A stretch of 64,000 nt of DNA, taken from the NCBI RefSeq assembly GCF_900168195.1, contig NZ_FUYX01000005.1:310001-374000 (forward strand). Reading direction: 5' to 3'. Source of the DNA: Allobosea thiooxidans. Its GTDB lineage: Bacteria > Pseudomonadota > Alphaproteobacteria > Rhizobiales > Beijerinckiaceae. Position numbers and translations under genes: made by a program. Positions 19,880-28,920 of this stretch are shown here, piece after piece. The notes beneath the pieces were generated by a model. That model saw only the letters and a program-made list of their open reading frames with translations, had not been told where the DNA came from and did no database searches. Positions within the stretch are counted from its first letter, which is position 1; each line of letters opens with the position of its first letter.

Positions 19880-19974
19880 CCGTCATGCTCGCCCTTGTGG
19901 CGAGCATCCACGTCTCGAACACGATCTTCGCCCCGCGAAGGCGTGGATGGTCGGGACAGGCCCGACCATGACGG
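19880..19974. repeat. Palindromic intergenic repeat, family C, copy 1
   Basis: Inverted repeat with CCGTCATGCTCGCCCTTGTG / GCGAGCATCCACGT on the left and GCGTGGATGGTCGGGAC / CCCGACCATGACGG on the right. Other copies lie at 48410-48504 (opposite orientation), 58768-58861 and 61742-61834. Confidence 0.85.
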
Positions 19975-20011
19975 AGGCGTTGCCGGCTGGCTGGAAGCGT
20001 AACCGCTCGCC

Positions 20012-21178
20012 TCAGAGCTTGCAGTCCTTGGCGTAGACGTCGGTGTGGTTGCTCAGCACCTTGCCGACGGTCTTCAGGACCGGCGTGCCATCCGCGCCCT
20101 TCTCGGACTTCAGCGCATACCAGTCCTGGACCGGGTGCTGGTTCTTGCCGAACTTGAAGGCGCCGCGCACCGACTGGAAATCGGCCTTGGCGAGCGCGGT
20201 CCGCAGCGCCGGCACGTCGGTCTTGCCGCCGGTCGCCTTCAGCGCCGAGGCGATGGCGAGCGCGGTGTCGTAGCCCTGGCTGGCATAATAGGTCGGCACG
20301 CGGTTGTAGGCCTTGGTCCAGGCCTCCATGAACTTCTTGTTGGCCGCGTTGTCGAAGTCGGTGTTCCAGTGGGCGGTGACGCTGAGGCCGACGGCGGCGT
20401 CGCCGACAGCCTTCAGCGTGGTGGCGTCGAGCGAGGGCTCGGCCAGCACCATCGGGATCTTCCCGAGCAGGCCGGCCTGCTGGTACTGGCGCAGGAAGGC
20501 GATGCCGAGGCCGCCCGGGTGGAACTGGAAGACCACGTCGGGATTGGCCGAGCGGATCTGCGCCATCTCGGGGGCGAAGTCGGTCTGGTCGAGGCGGGTA
20601 TAGACCTCGCCGGCGATCTCGCCCTTGAACAGGCGCTTGAAGCCGGTCAGAGCGTCCTTGCCGGCCTGGTAGTTCGGGGCGAGGATGAAGGCCTTCTTGT
20701 AGCCGAGATTGGTGGCGTACTGGCCGGCGCTCTCATGCAGGCTGTCGTTCTGCCAGGCGACGACGAAATAGTTCTCGTTGCACTCCTTGCCGGCGAAGTT
20801 CGACGGCGCGGCGTTGGGGCTGACATAGAGCGCGCCGGAATCGACGATGTCGGGCACGGTGGCGCCGGCGACGTTCGAGAAGACGATGCCGGTCATGATC
20901 TTGATGCCGTCGGTCTTCAGCATCTTCTCGGCGATCTGCTTGCCCTGGCCGGGCTTGAGGCCGTCATCCTCGACGACGAGCTCGACCGGCACGCCGCCGA
21001 GCTTGCCGCCTTCCATGTCGATGGCGAGCTTGAAGGCGTCGCGGATGTCCTGGCCGAGATAGCCGCCGGGGCCGGACAGGGTGGTGATCATGCCGATCTT
21101 GACCGGCTGCTGGGCGAGGGCGGTGGAGGCCGCCAGCGTGGCCGCGATGCCGAAAAGCAATCCGCGCAGTTTCATCAT
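20012..21178 (-). CDS. ABC importer substrate-binding protein (LivK-like)
   Basis: A 388-residue periplasmic protein. Residues 1-23 form a signal peptide (MMKLRGLLFGIAATLAASTA, cleavage after ALA). The mature part starts QQPVKIGMITTLSGPGGYLG, the typical opening of Peripla_BP_6 proteins. GGAG precedes the start. It comes first among the transporter genes, downstream of the dioxygenase. Ligand unknown; context suggests an aromatic amino compound or kynurenine-type metabolite. Confidence 0.9.
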   Translation of the reverse strand: MMKLRGLLFGIAATLAASTALAQQPVKIGMITTLSGPGGYLGQDIRDAFKLAIDMEGGKLGGVPVELVVEDDGLKPGQGKQIAEKMLKTDGIKIMTGIVFSNVAGATVPDIVDSGALYVSPNAAPSNFAGKECNENYFVVAWQNDSLHESAGQYATNLGYKKAFILAPNYQAGKDALTGFKRLFKGEIAGEVYTRLDQTDFAPEMAQIRSANPDVVFQFHPGGLGIAFLRQYQQAGLLGKIPMVLAEPSLDATTLKAVGDAAVGLSVTAHWNTDFDNAANKKFMEAWTKAYNRVPTYYASQGYDTALAIASALKATGGKTDVPALRTALAKADFQSVRGAFKFGKNQHPVQDWYALKSEKGADGTPVLKTVGKVLSNHTDVYAKDCKL

Positions 21179-21381
21179 GGACTCCAGTCGTTCCGTTCTG
21201 CCTCTGAAATGGTTCGACGCGGCGTTTCTGCGCCGCCGCGCTTTAGGCGTGTTCTCGTTCCGGGCGCCGTTGCGGCGAGGCAGCAGGATTGCCGCGCCTC
21301 GCCGCGGACGCAAGGTGACCCGCTTACTATTTCAGCACCGCGCCCGCTGAAAAGGGGAGTCAGCCTTTCGGCGCGGCGCCA

Positions 21382-21966
<585 letters not shown>

Positions 21967-22947
21967 TCAGCCGACCTTGGCGAGCGGCGCCTTGCCGGGC
22001 TTCAGCCCGCAGCTTTCGAAGGCGGCGCGCGTCGCGGCCTTTTCGGCCTCGGTCAGCTCCAGCATCGGCGGCCGGACGCGGCCGCCGACCTGGCCGAGCA
22101 GCTCCTGCCAGTATTTCTGATGGGCATGCGGCTTCTCGGCGGGCCGCGTGCCGCGCAGCGCCTCGCGCACCGGGTTCAGGCTGTCGCGCACTGCGCGGGC
22201 CTTCTCGGCCTCGCCGCGGAAGGCGAGGTCGGTGTATTCGCGCATGCGCAGGTCGTTGGCGGTCTGGATCAGATAGGGCGGCGAGGAGCAGAGATAGAGC
22301 TGCCAGCCGAGCTCGAGGATGTTGTCGAGCCATTCCTCCTCGGAGGCGGTGCTGACCAGGATGCGATCGCTGGCAAGGCGGGTGAGCTCGGCATACATCG
22401 GCCGCGGCACGCTGTACTTGATCGCCACGACATTCTCGATGTCGGCGAGCCGGTTGCAGAGCTGCGGGCTCATCAGATAGCCCGAATCCGGGTGGCTCCA
22501 GAGCGCAATGCCGATATCGACCTTCTCGGCGATGGTCCGGTAGTATTCGTAGAGCGTCTCGTCCTGTGCCTTGAAGAAATGCAGGATCGGTGCGTGCACG
22601 ACGATATAGTCGGCGCCGACCTTCTGGGCGTGGCGGGCGAGATCGATCACCACGTCCATGTTCTGGTCGGAGCAGGACATGATGGTCTGGCCGCGGCTTG
22701 CCGAGGCCTCGACCGCGAGCTCGAAGCTCTTCTTGCGCTCCTCGATCGACATCGAGAAGAACTCGCCCTGCTTGCCGGCGATGAACAGGCCGTCGATCTT
22801 CAGATCCTCGAGCCAGTGGCGGATATTCTGCCGGAAGCCGTCCTCGTCGACGGCGAGGGAATTGGTGAAGGGGGTGAGCGCGGCCGCCCAGATGCCCTTC
22901 ATATGGGCGCGGGCATAGGCCTTGGCGTCCTTCCTGGCGTATTTCAT
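21967..22947 (-). CDS. DapA/NAL family aldolase or hydratase-lyase
   Basis: A TIM-barrel enzyme of the dihydrodipicolinate synthase superfamily, 326 residues. Lys177 in VVAIKYS is the Schiff-base lysine, and GKQGEFFSMS near residue 58 is the substrate-carboxylate loop. The usual Tyr of the PxYY segment is absent (HAPILHFF), so it is probably not DapA itself. Family members in aromatic pathways act as hydratase-aldolases on pyruvate adducts. The start at 22947 has GAGGG nine bases upstream; an ATG at 22965 is possible. First gene of the operon, divergent from a LysR gene. Confidence 0.82.
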   Translation of the reverse strand: MKYARKDAKAYARAHMKGIWAAALTPFTNSLAVDEDGFRQNIRHWLEDLKIDGLFIAGKQGEFFSMSIEERKKSFELAVEASASRGQTIMSCSDQNMDVVIDLARHAQKVGADYIVVHAPILHFFKAQDETLYEYYRTIAEKVDIGIALWSHPDSGYLMSPQLCNRLADIENVVAIKYSVPRPMYAELTRLASDRILVSTASEEEWLDNILELGWQLYLCSSPPYLIQTANDLRMREYTDLAFRGEAEKARAVRDSLNPVREALRGTRPAEKPHAHQKYWQELLGQVGGRVRPPMLELTEAEKAATRAAFESCGLKPGKAPLAKVG

Positions 22948-23167
22948 GAACCCATACCCTCGCATTCCGGCACGCTCCGGGCCGCGTGGCCGGCGACGGA
23001 TCGGATCGGCCTTCCCGCCGCTCCTCCGCGATGCCGCCTTGCCGCTTCTCGCCCGGCACCACCCCTCCGAATGGGGGCGATGCGGAATGATGGCATGGGC
23101 GGGCTATACGGCAACTCGCAACATTCGTATGAATTCGGAAGCTGTCCTTATAAATCGAGTCCCCCCG

Positions 23168-24076
23168 ATGGCGGTCACGCTGCGCCAGATCCAGGCCTTT
23201 CTCGCCGTCGCCGAGCAGGGCACCTTCACCAAGGCGGCCGAACGGCTGCACATGGCGCAGCCGGCGCTCTCGCAGCTGGTGCGCGAGCTCGAGCGCGAGC
23301 TCGGCATCCGCGTGCTCGACCGCACGACGCGCCGTGTCGAGCTGACCGAGGGGGGGCGCGAGTTCCACGGCGCCGCCCTGAAGGTCGTGCAGGATCTCGA
23401 CACGGCGGTGCAGAACGCCAACGGGCTGGCGGAGCGCCGGCGCGGGCGCATCGTGGTCGCCGTCCCGCCCCTGCTCGCGGCGGTGATCATGCCGCCGACG
23501 ATCGTGGCTCTGCAGGAGAAATACCCCGGCCTGCAGGTTGCGATCGTCGATGCGCGCAGCGATCTCGTCGTCGAGGCGGTGCGCTTCGGCCGGGCGGATT
23601 GCGGCGTCGGCACCTTCTCGGCGCTGGAGGACAATATCGAGCGCAGCCCGCTGACCCGCGACAGCCTGATGCTGTTCTGCGGGCCCGCCAGCCGTTTCGC
23701 GGCGCGCGAGGCGGTGCTCTGGCGCGATCTCGCGGAGGAGCCGCTGATCACGCTGACGCGCGACAGCGGCATCCGCCTGCTGGTCGAAGTCGGCTATGAG
23801 AGCGCCGAGATCACGCTGAAGCCGGCCTATGAGGTGACGCAGATCACGACGGCGCTGGCCCTGGTCGAGGCCGGGCTCGGCATCGCCGTGCTGCCGACCT
23901 ATGCGCGGGCGGTCGCGCCGGCGAGCGTGGTGGCCCGGCCCCTGGCCGAGCCCTCGATTGCGCGCGACATCGTCATGATCCGGCCGAGCGGGCGCTCGGT
24001 CTCGCCGGGGCTGTCGGCCTTCGAGACGCTGCTGCGCCGCTTCGTGCGCCAGCTCGCGCCGAGCGAGGAGAGCTGA
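23168..24076 (+). CDS. LysR family regulator of the adjacent catabolic operon
   Basis: A 302-residue regulator starting MAVTLRQIQAFLAVAEQGTF, with the helix-turn-helix at about 17-40 (FTKAAERLHMAQPALSQLV) and a substrate-binding-like domain from about 90. It is divergent from the lyase/dioxygenase/Liv operon across a 220-base gap. That gap contains ATTC-N4-GAAT at 23123-23134, a possible half of a binding site. Control of that operon by a pathway intermediate is the obvious inference. Confidence 0.88.
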   Translation: MAVTLRQIQAFLAVAEQGTFTKAAERLHMAQPALSQLVRELERELGIRVLDRTTRRVELTEGGREFHGAALKVVQDLDTAVQNANGLAERRRGRIVVAVPPLLAAVIMPPTIVALQEKYPGLQVAIVDARSDLVVEAVRFGRADCGVGTFSALEDNIERSPLTRDSLMLFCGPASRFAAREAVLWRDLAEEPLITLTRDSGIRLLVEVGYESAEITLKPAYEVTQITTALALVEAGLGIAVLPTYARAVAPASVVARPLAEPSIARDIVMIRPSGRSVSPGLSAFETLLRRFVRQLAPSEES

Positions 24077-24351
24077 GGGCGACGGCAGCCTTCGGCCAGG
24101 CCGTATTCTGCTATCCCGTCACCGAGGCCAGCCATGCGAGCCGGCGGATCGCCGAGGACATGGGCGGGCAGGTCGTCGATTGCGAGACGCCGAAATACGC
24201 GTCCGTGATCGATCGGATTCCCGCGGGCCATTCATGGGCTGCTGGCGGCCGCCTTTCCGCCGTCGGCAGGCCAGGCAGATGGGCCGGCAGCCGCGGAACG
24301 GCTTCCCATGCACCCAGCCCGTCGACGTTGCGCTTGTCAGAAGGCGGCGGC
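24077..24351. other. Gap with a possible gene remnant
   Basis: About 275 bases between the LysR stop and the end of the convergent methyltransferase-like gene. A plus-strand frame from 24097 reads QAVFCYPVTEASHASRRIAE and continues some 25 residues with natural-looking composition. It has no start codon in a sensible place and then runs into low-quality sequence. It may be a decayed coding fragment; I cannot name a parent. Confidence 0.3.
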
Positions 24352-25077
24352 CTATCCGGCGACGAGCTCCAGCGAGGCACTCTGTTCCGATCGCGGATGC
24401 TGCGCGTCCGTGTCGGCGCGGGCAAAGTAGATGTGGTGAAACGCGTCGGACCGGCCTCCGATCAGCTGGATATCCTCGCGGTGGCAGCGCCAGGACTCCG
24501 CGGCGAGGTTGCGCTGAAACGGCTCGGAGATCGTGGCCGACCAGAACGCGGCGATGCCGCCGGGACGAAGAGCGTTGCGGACCGCCGCGAGACCGCGCCG
24601 CTCATAGAGGCGGTCGTTCACCTCCCGGACGGTGAAGTCCGGGCCGTTGTCGGTGTCCATGAGGATCACGTCGAAGGTGTCGGGATTTTCTTCGAGGATC
24701 TCCATCACGTCGGCAACACACAGTTCGACGCGAGAATCCTGCAAGGGCTGGCCGGCCAGCAGGCCGAGCGGGCCGCGGCTCCATTCGACGATCTCGGGGA
24801 TCAGTTCGCTGACGACGATGCGCGATGTCGAATCGAGCAGGTCGAGCGCCGCACGCAGCGTGAAGCCCATGCCCAGCCCGCCGATCAAGACGGTCGCGGG
24901 CTTGTTGCCATAAAGCCAGAGCGCCCGGGTCGCGAGGCTGCCTTCCGACTGGTGGTTGAGATTGGACATCAGTTCCAGTCCGTTGAAGCGGATCTCGAAG
25001 ATGTCGCTGCGTCGTCGCAGCAGGATTTCATCACCGGCCACGGTGGTGGCGCGGGCCAGTTCGGTCCAGAGTGTCAT
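24352..25077 (-). CDS. Spermidine synthase-like protein
   Basis: A 241-residue protein with a class I methyltransferase-like fold. The cofactor loop reads VLIGGLGMGFTLRAAL, not the GGGDG of true spermidine synthases, and is followed by VVSELIPEIVEW and DVILMDTDNGPDF. This resembles orphan spermidine-synthase-like proteins of unknown activity. The start at 25077 is the first methionine giving a family-like N-terminus (MTLWTELARATTVAGDEIL). It stands alone in a gene-poor stretch. Confidence 0.75.
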   Translation of the reverse strand: MTLWTELARATTVAGDEILLRRRSDIFEIRFNGLELMSNLNHQSEGSLATRALWLYGNKPATVLIGGLGMGFTLRAALDLLDSTSRIVVSELIPEIVEWSRGPLGLLAGQPLQDSRVELCVADVMEILEENPDTFDVILMDTDNGPDFTVREVNDRLYERRGLAAVRNALRPGGIAAFWSATISEPFQRNLAAESWRCHREDIQLIGGRSDAFHHIYFARADTDAQHPRSEQSASLELVAG

Positions 25078-26091
25078 GACGATTTCCGCTCGGCGCGCGC
25101 AAGGCGGCCGATTCTGTTCGGGATGTTGGTGAAAACCAGCTGCGGGTTGTCCGGCGATCAACGCCCGGACAACCCCGGGGCATTGTTTGCCCTGGTCCCG
25201 ATAAGCAGGGGGAAAAGTTCCTCTGCCTTGGAAATGTCATTGCACATGACCATGTGCGTCAGTCTGGCAGGTTCGCACACCAAGAGCAATGCGGCGGTTT
25301 TGCAGCCATTCCCAGGTCAGGATGGCGATGGTCGTGTCGAGCGAAGCATCGCCGGCCCGGCCTGATCTGGACGTTGCTTCGAGGCCGCCTTGCTACTGGC
25401 GCCGTCATTCATCGGTGCGGCCGAAAGACTGCACTGTAGCCGAGGCGTCGGCCTCTCGGCTCGATGCCGTTCTTGACCTGGAGCGCGCGCAGGGAGTGGA
25501 AGGATGACGCTTGTCCGGCCCTGGCGGCGTCGACACCGTGCAGCGGCAGCGTACACCAGCCCGCGACGCCGAGCGCCACGATCGCCCCGACATGGCACCG
25601 CCCGTGAGAGAGCGATTCCATTGCGGGAGGCTTCAGTCCGATCGTCGCGCCCGTTCGGTCCGACCGAGAAAAGCGGGCATGGCGAGCCCGGCGGGCGAAT
25701 CGGAAGAACGCAGCGTCATGGCGACGAAAACGTCGCATGGGCGCGATTATTCCCAAGCGGGCGAGATCGTCTCGAAATGCCGGTTCGGGATGCATCTCCG
25801 GCTGGCCGGAATCACGGATGGGGGGGCGCCTTCACGAAGGCTGCCCGGGGCCGACGCGAATCGGCCGGCGCGCGCTTTTGGTGAGGCGCTCTCCTTCACG
25901 CCTGCTCCGCCGGCGAATGAACGCGTGAGGGGAGGCGCGTCCGTGCTACGGAGGCGAATTCGGAGGGGGCTTGCGGCTGGTGGCCGTGATTTCCGGCGAT
26001 GAGGCCGGCTATGGCACCAAACAGCAGAGATCGGGGGGCTTGTGGAAGACCCCGAGGAGCATTTCTTCAATGGTCCCCGGGGCTTCAAAAA
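25078..26091. other. Gene-poor kilobase next to tRNA-Val
   Basis: About 1 kb in which I see no credible gene. Several frames stay open on both strands, as expected at high GC, but their translations are rich in Arg/Pro/Ser without domain character. The least bad is a minus-strand frame at 25409-25621 (70 residues, one hydrophobic stretch near the N-terminus, no ribosome site). The region may be decayed accessory DNA beside the tRNA gene. Confidence 0.5.
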
Positions 26092-26166
<75 letters not shown>

Positions 26167-26332
26167 GTCACCGCCTTGAGCGGCTTCCGGTAGCGTGTCC
26201 GGGCCGTGTGGGCCGCGATCACGCTGCGAGGTGAGGGGGCTATAGCGACTCGCCTCGCGGCTTGCAAGGCGTTTGCCGCATAAATTCTCCGGGGCTGTTG
26301 GCATCTCCGGTTGCGGGATGCCTGGCAGCCTC

Positions 26333-26692
26333 TCAGGCCGCCAGCAGCTTCTCGACTTCGTTGACCAGCTCGCGCAGGTGGAAGGGCTTGGACAGCACCT
26401 TCGCATCCTTCGGCGTCTGCGAATCGGGGTTCAGCGCGACGGCGGCGAAACCGGTGATGAACATCACCTTGATGTCCGGATCGAGCTCGGTGGCGCGGCG
26501 CGCCAGCTCGATTCCGTCCATTTCCGGCATGACGATGTCGGTCAGCAGGAGCTCGAACGGCTCCTCGCGCAGGCGGTTATAGGCCGACAGGCCGTTGTCG
26601 AAGGAGGCGACGTCGTAGCCTGCGTTCTGCAGGGCCTTGACCAGGAAGCGACGCATGTCGTTGTCGTCTTCCGCGAGCAGTATCTTCGTCAT
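26333..26692 (-). CDS. cpdR: CpdR-like single-domain response regulator
   Basis: A 119-residue receiver domain with no output domain. Asp9/Asp10 form the acidic pocket, Asp52 in LLLTDIVMPEMDG accepts phosphate, and the switch Thr lies in MFITGF and the Lys in LSKPF. In Caulobacter and relatives CpdR, when unphosphorylated, primes ClpXP for cell-cycle proteolysis; the phosphate comes from CckA via ChpT. The C-terminus ends EKLLAA. Position beside formylglutamate amidohydrolase and hisN is the conserved one in Hyphomicrobiales. Confidence 0.9.
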   Translation of the reverse strand: MTKILLAEDDNDMRRFLVKALQNAGYDVASFDNGLSAYNRLREEPFELLLTDIVMPEMDGIELARRATELDPDIKVMFITGFAAVALNPDSQTPKDAKVLSKPFHLRELVNEVEKLLAA

Positions 26693-26913
26693 GGGCCTGT
26701 TGTGTCCGTCCCTGAGGCCTGTATCTCGATGCGTCTGGCGCCCGTCCCAAAGTCGGGCCTGGAACGGCTGGGTACTCACCCGCCCGTGCAGTTGGAACCA
26801 TGCGCTTTTATAAGGCGGCATCATGGTAAACAACGCGTGAATCCGGACAAGGATTTCCACGGTTTCGCGACATCGCTTCAACCGCCCCGGTTTGTGTGCT
26901 TCTCTCAGGCGAG

Positions 26914-27834
26914 ATGAGCCTCTCCAGCGCCCCCTTTCCGCCGGGACCCGACGATGTCGTCGCCGAGATCGACCGGCCCTACAGCCTGTACCAGCCGGCC
27001 TTGCAGGTCGTGCCGGTCGTGGTCGACGTGCCCCATGCCGGGCGCTGCTACCCGCGCGGCTTCGTCGATGCGGCGCGGCTGCCGCTGCGCAGCCTGAGGC
27101 GCTCCGAGGACGCCTTCGTCGACCGGCTGTTCGGGCAGTGCGTCGCGCTCGGCGCGCCCTTGCTGGTGGCCGAATTTCCGCGCGCCTATCTCGATGTGAA
27201 CCGCGAGCCCTACGAGCTCGACCCGCGTATGTTCGACGGGCGGCTGCCGCCCTTTGCCAATACCCGCTCGATGCGCGTCGCCGGGGGGCTCGGGACGATT
27301 CCGCGCATCGTCGGCGATGCGCAGGAGATCTATTTCGGGCGTATCCCGGTCGAGGAGGGGCTCGCCCGAATCGACGGGCTCTACCGGCCCTATCATGCCG
27401 GGCTGCGCGGGCTGGTGCAGCGCACCCAGGCCGTGTTCGGCACCTGCATCCTGGTCGATGCACATTCGATGCCTTCCGCCGGGCTGGATCGCGACGGGCT
27501 GTCCAAATCAGACATCATCCTGGGCGACCGCTTCGGCACCAGCGCCGCCGGCTACGTCATCGACATCGCCGAGCAGGCCTTCGCCCGGCTCGGCTTCAGC
27601 GTCACGCGCAACCGGCCCTATGCGGGCGGCTTCATCACCGAGCATTACGGGGCGCCTTCGGCCGGGGTGCACGGGCTGCAGATCGAGGTGAACCGGGCCC
27701 TCTACATGAACGAGTCGACGCTGGAGCCGCATGCCGGCTTCGCCGCGATGGAGCAGGCGGTCTCGGGCGCGATGGCCGAGTGCTTCGCCCGCTGGAGCGG
27801 CTGGCTCGACGAATGGCGCGAGGCGGCCGAATAG
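26914..27834 (+). CDS. N-formylglutamate amidohydrolase family protein
   Basis: A 306-residue protein of the FGase family (HutG type), which releases formate from N-formylglutamate at the end of one histidine degradation route. VVVDVPHAGRCYP near residue 35 holds the metal-binding His, and later segments include ILVDAHSMPS and RNRPYAGGFITEHYG. No other hut gene is near, so the true substrate is open. It is divergent from cpdR. The ATG at 26914 follows CAGGCGAG. Confidence 0.85.
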   Translation: MSLSSAPFPPGPDDVVAEIDRPYSLYQPALQVVPVVVDVPHAGRCYPRGFVDAARLPLRSLRRSEDAFVDRLFGQCVALGAPLLVAEFPRAYLDVNREPYELDPRMFDGRLPPFANTRSMRVAGGLGTIPRIVGDAQEIYFGRIPVEEGLARIDGLYRPYHAGLRGLVQRTQAVFGTCILVDAHSMPSAGLDRDGLSKSDIILGDRFGTSAAGYVIDIAEQAFARLGFSVTRNRPYAGGFITEHYGAPSAGVHGLQIEVNRALYMNESTLEPHAGFAAMEQAVSGAMAECFARWSGWLDEWREAAE

Positions 27835-27860
27835 CGAGGCGGCAGCGGGGCCCGGCCAAG

Positions 27861-27945
27861 AAAAAAGGGCCGCACACTGGCGTGGCGGCCCAAGTCTAGG
27901 GAGGAAACGCCCAAGGAGGGCAACGAAGGTTTGAGGTCATCTCCC
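27861..27945 (-). ncRNA. suhB / MmgR (alpha-r8) family small RNA
   Basis: Read on the minus strand: GATGACCTCAAACCTTCG, then a first hairpin with an exposed TTTCCTCCCTAG (anti-Shine-Dalgarno-like), then a GC-rich terminator stem GGGCCGCCACG / GTGTGCGGCCC followed by TTTTTTCTT. This is the architecture of the alphaproteobacterial suhB RNA (MmgR in Sinorhizobium), and it lies beside an inositol-monophosphatase-family gene as that name implies. MmgR limits polyhydroxybutyrate granule growth in Sinorhizobium. The 3' end is set by the T tract; the 5' end is approximate. Confidence 0.82.
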
Positions 27946-28137
27946 CTTCGCAGTGCACAATATGTGGGTGCGCTGCAAAACGCAAGCGGAAACAGCTGAA
28001 ATCGCGGGTGGCATGCATGCGGCGCATGACTTGGTTGGGGTTTTCAAGGTTTTGACGGATTTTTCGATATTGCGCGTCATTGCGAACCGCGATTTCAAGA
28101 GGCCGATGCTGCGGAGCAGCAAAAGGGGGACCTGTTC

Positions 28138-28920
28138 ATGAGCGCAGTCGATTTCGGCGCTTTCGTCGCGGAGCTGGCGACTCAGTCGGGCCGGGCGATC
28201 CTGCCGTTCTTCCGGGCGCATCATGCGACCGAGGACAAATCCCAGGGCGGTGTGTTCGATCCGGTGACCGAGGCCGACCGCGCCGGCGAATCGGTGATGC
28301 GCCATCTGATCAAGCGGCAGTTCCCGGCACATGGCGTGCTCGGCGAGGAGTTCGGCAGCGAGAACACGGAAGCCGACTATGTCTGGGTGCTCGATCCGAT
28401 CGACGGGACGCGCGCCTTCATCTCCGGCATCCCGGTCTGGGGCACGCTGATCGGGCTGACGCGCAAGGGCGTGCCGGTCTACGGCATGATGCACCAGCCC
28501 TTCTCGGGCGAACGCTATTCCGGCGACGGGCGGGAGGCGCGCTATGAGGGGCCGGGCGGCGCACGGAAGCTGCGCACGCGGGAGGTCGCCGATCTCGCCG
28601 GTGCGACGCTGATGACGACCTCGCCGGCCCTGTTCAAAGGCGAGGAGGCCGAGGCCTTCGGCCGCGTCGAGAGCGAGGTGCGGCTGTCGCGCTATGGTTG
28701 CGACTGCTACGCCTACTGCATGCTCGCGGCCGGCCATGTCGATCTCGTCATCGAGAGCGGGCTCAAGCCCTACGACATCGTGGCGCTGATCCCGATCATC
28801 GAGGGCGCGGGCGGCGTCATCACCTCATGGGACGGCGGCAGCGCCGCCAGCGGCGGGCGCATCCTCGCCGCCGGCAGCAAGGCGCTGCATCAGGCTGCCC
28901 TCGCGCGCCTCGCCGGCTGA
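28138..28920 (+). CDS. hisN: Histidinol-phosphatase, inositol monophosphatase family (HisN)
   Basis: A 260-residue phosphatase. The metal-binding motifs GEEFG, VLDPIDGTRAF and GLKPYDIVALIPIIEGAGG are intact. DPIDGTRAFISG with the KPYD ending is the pattern of HisN proteins, which remove phosphate from histidinol phosphate in organisms lacking HisB. Broad inositol-phosphatase activity is an alternative. The AGGGGG ribosome site lies upstream. The 3' end overlaps the convergent hydrolase gene by 96 bases. Confidence 0.87.
   Translation: MSAVDFGAFVAELATQSGRAILPFFRAHHATEDKSQGGVFDPVTEADRAGESVMRHLIKRQFPAHGVLGEEFGSENTEADYVWVLDPIDGTRAFISGIPVWGTLIGLTRKGVPVYGMMHQPFSGERYSGDGREARYEGPGGARKLRTREVADLAGATLMTTSPALFKGEEAEAFGRVESEVRLSRYGCDCYAYCMLAAGHVDLVIESGLKPYDIVALIPIIEGAGGVITSWDGGSAASGGRILAAGSKALHQAALARLAG

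Noticed and set aside
25511-26002. Plus-strand frame of 163 codons in the gene-poor region
   Set aside because: Arg/Pro/Ser-rich translation without any recognisable pattern; overlapping frames on both strands look no worse.
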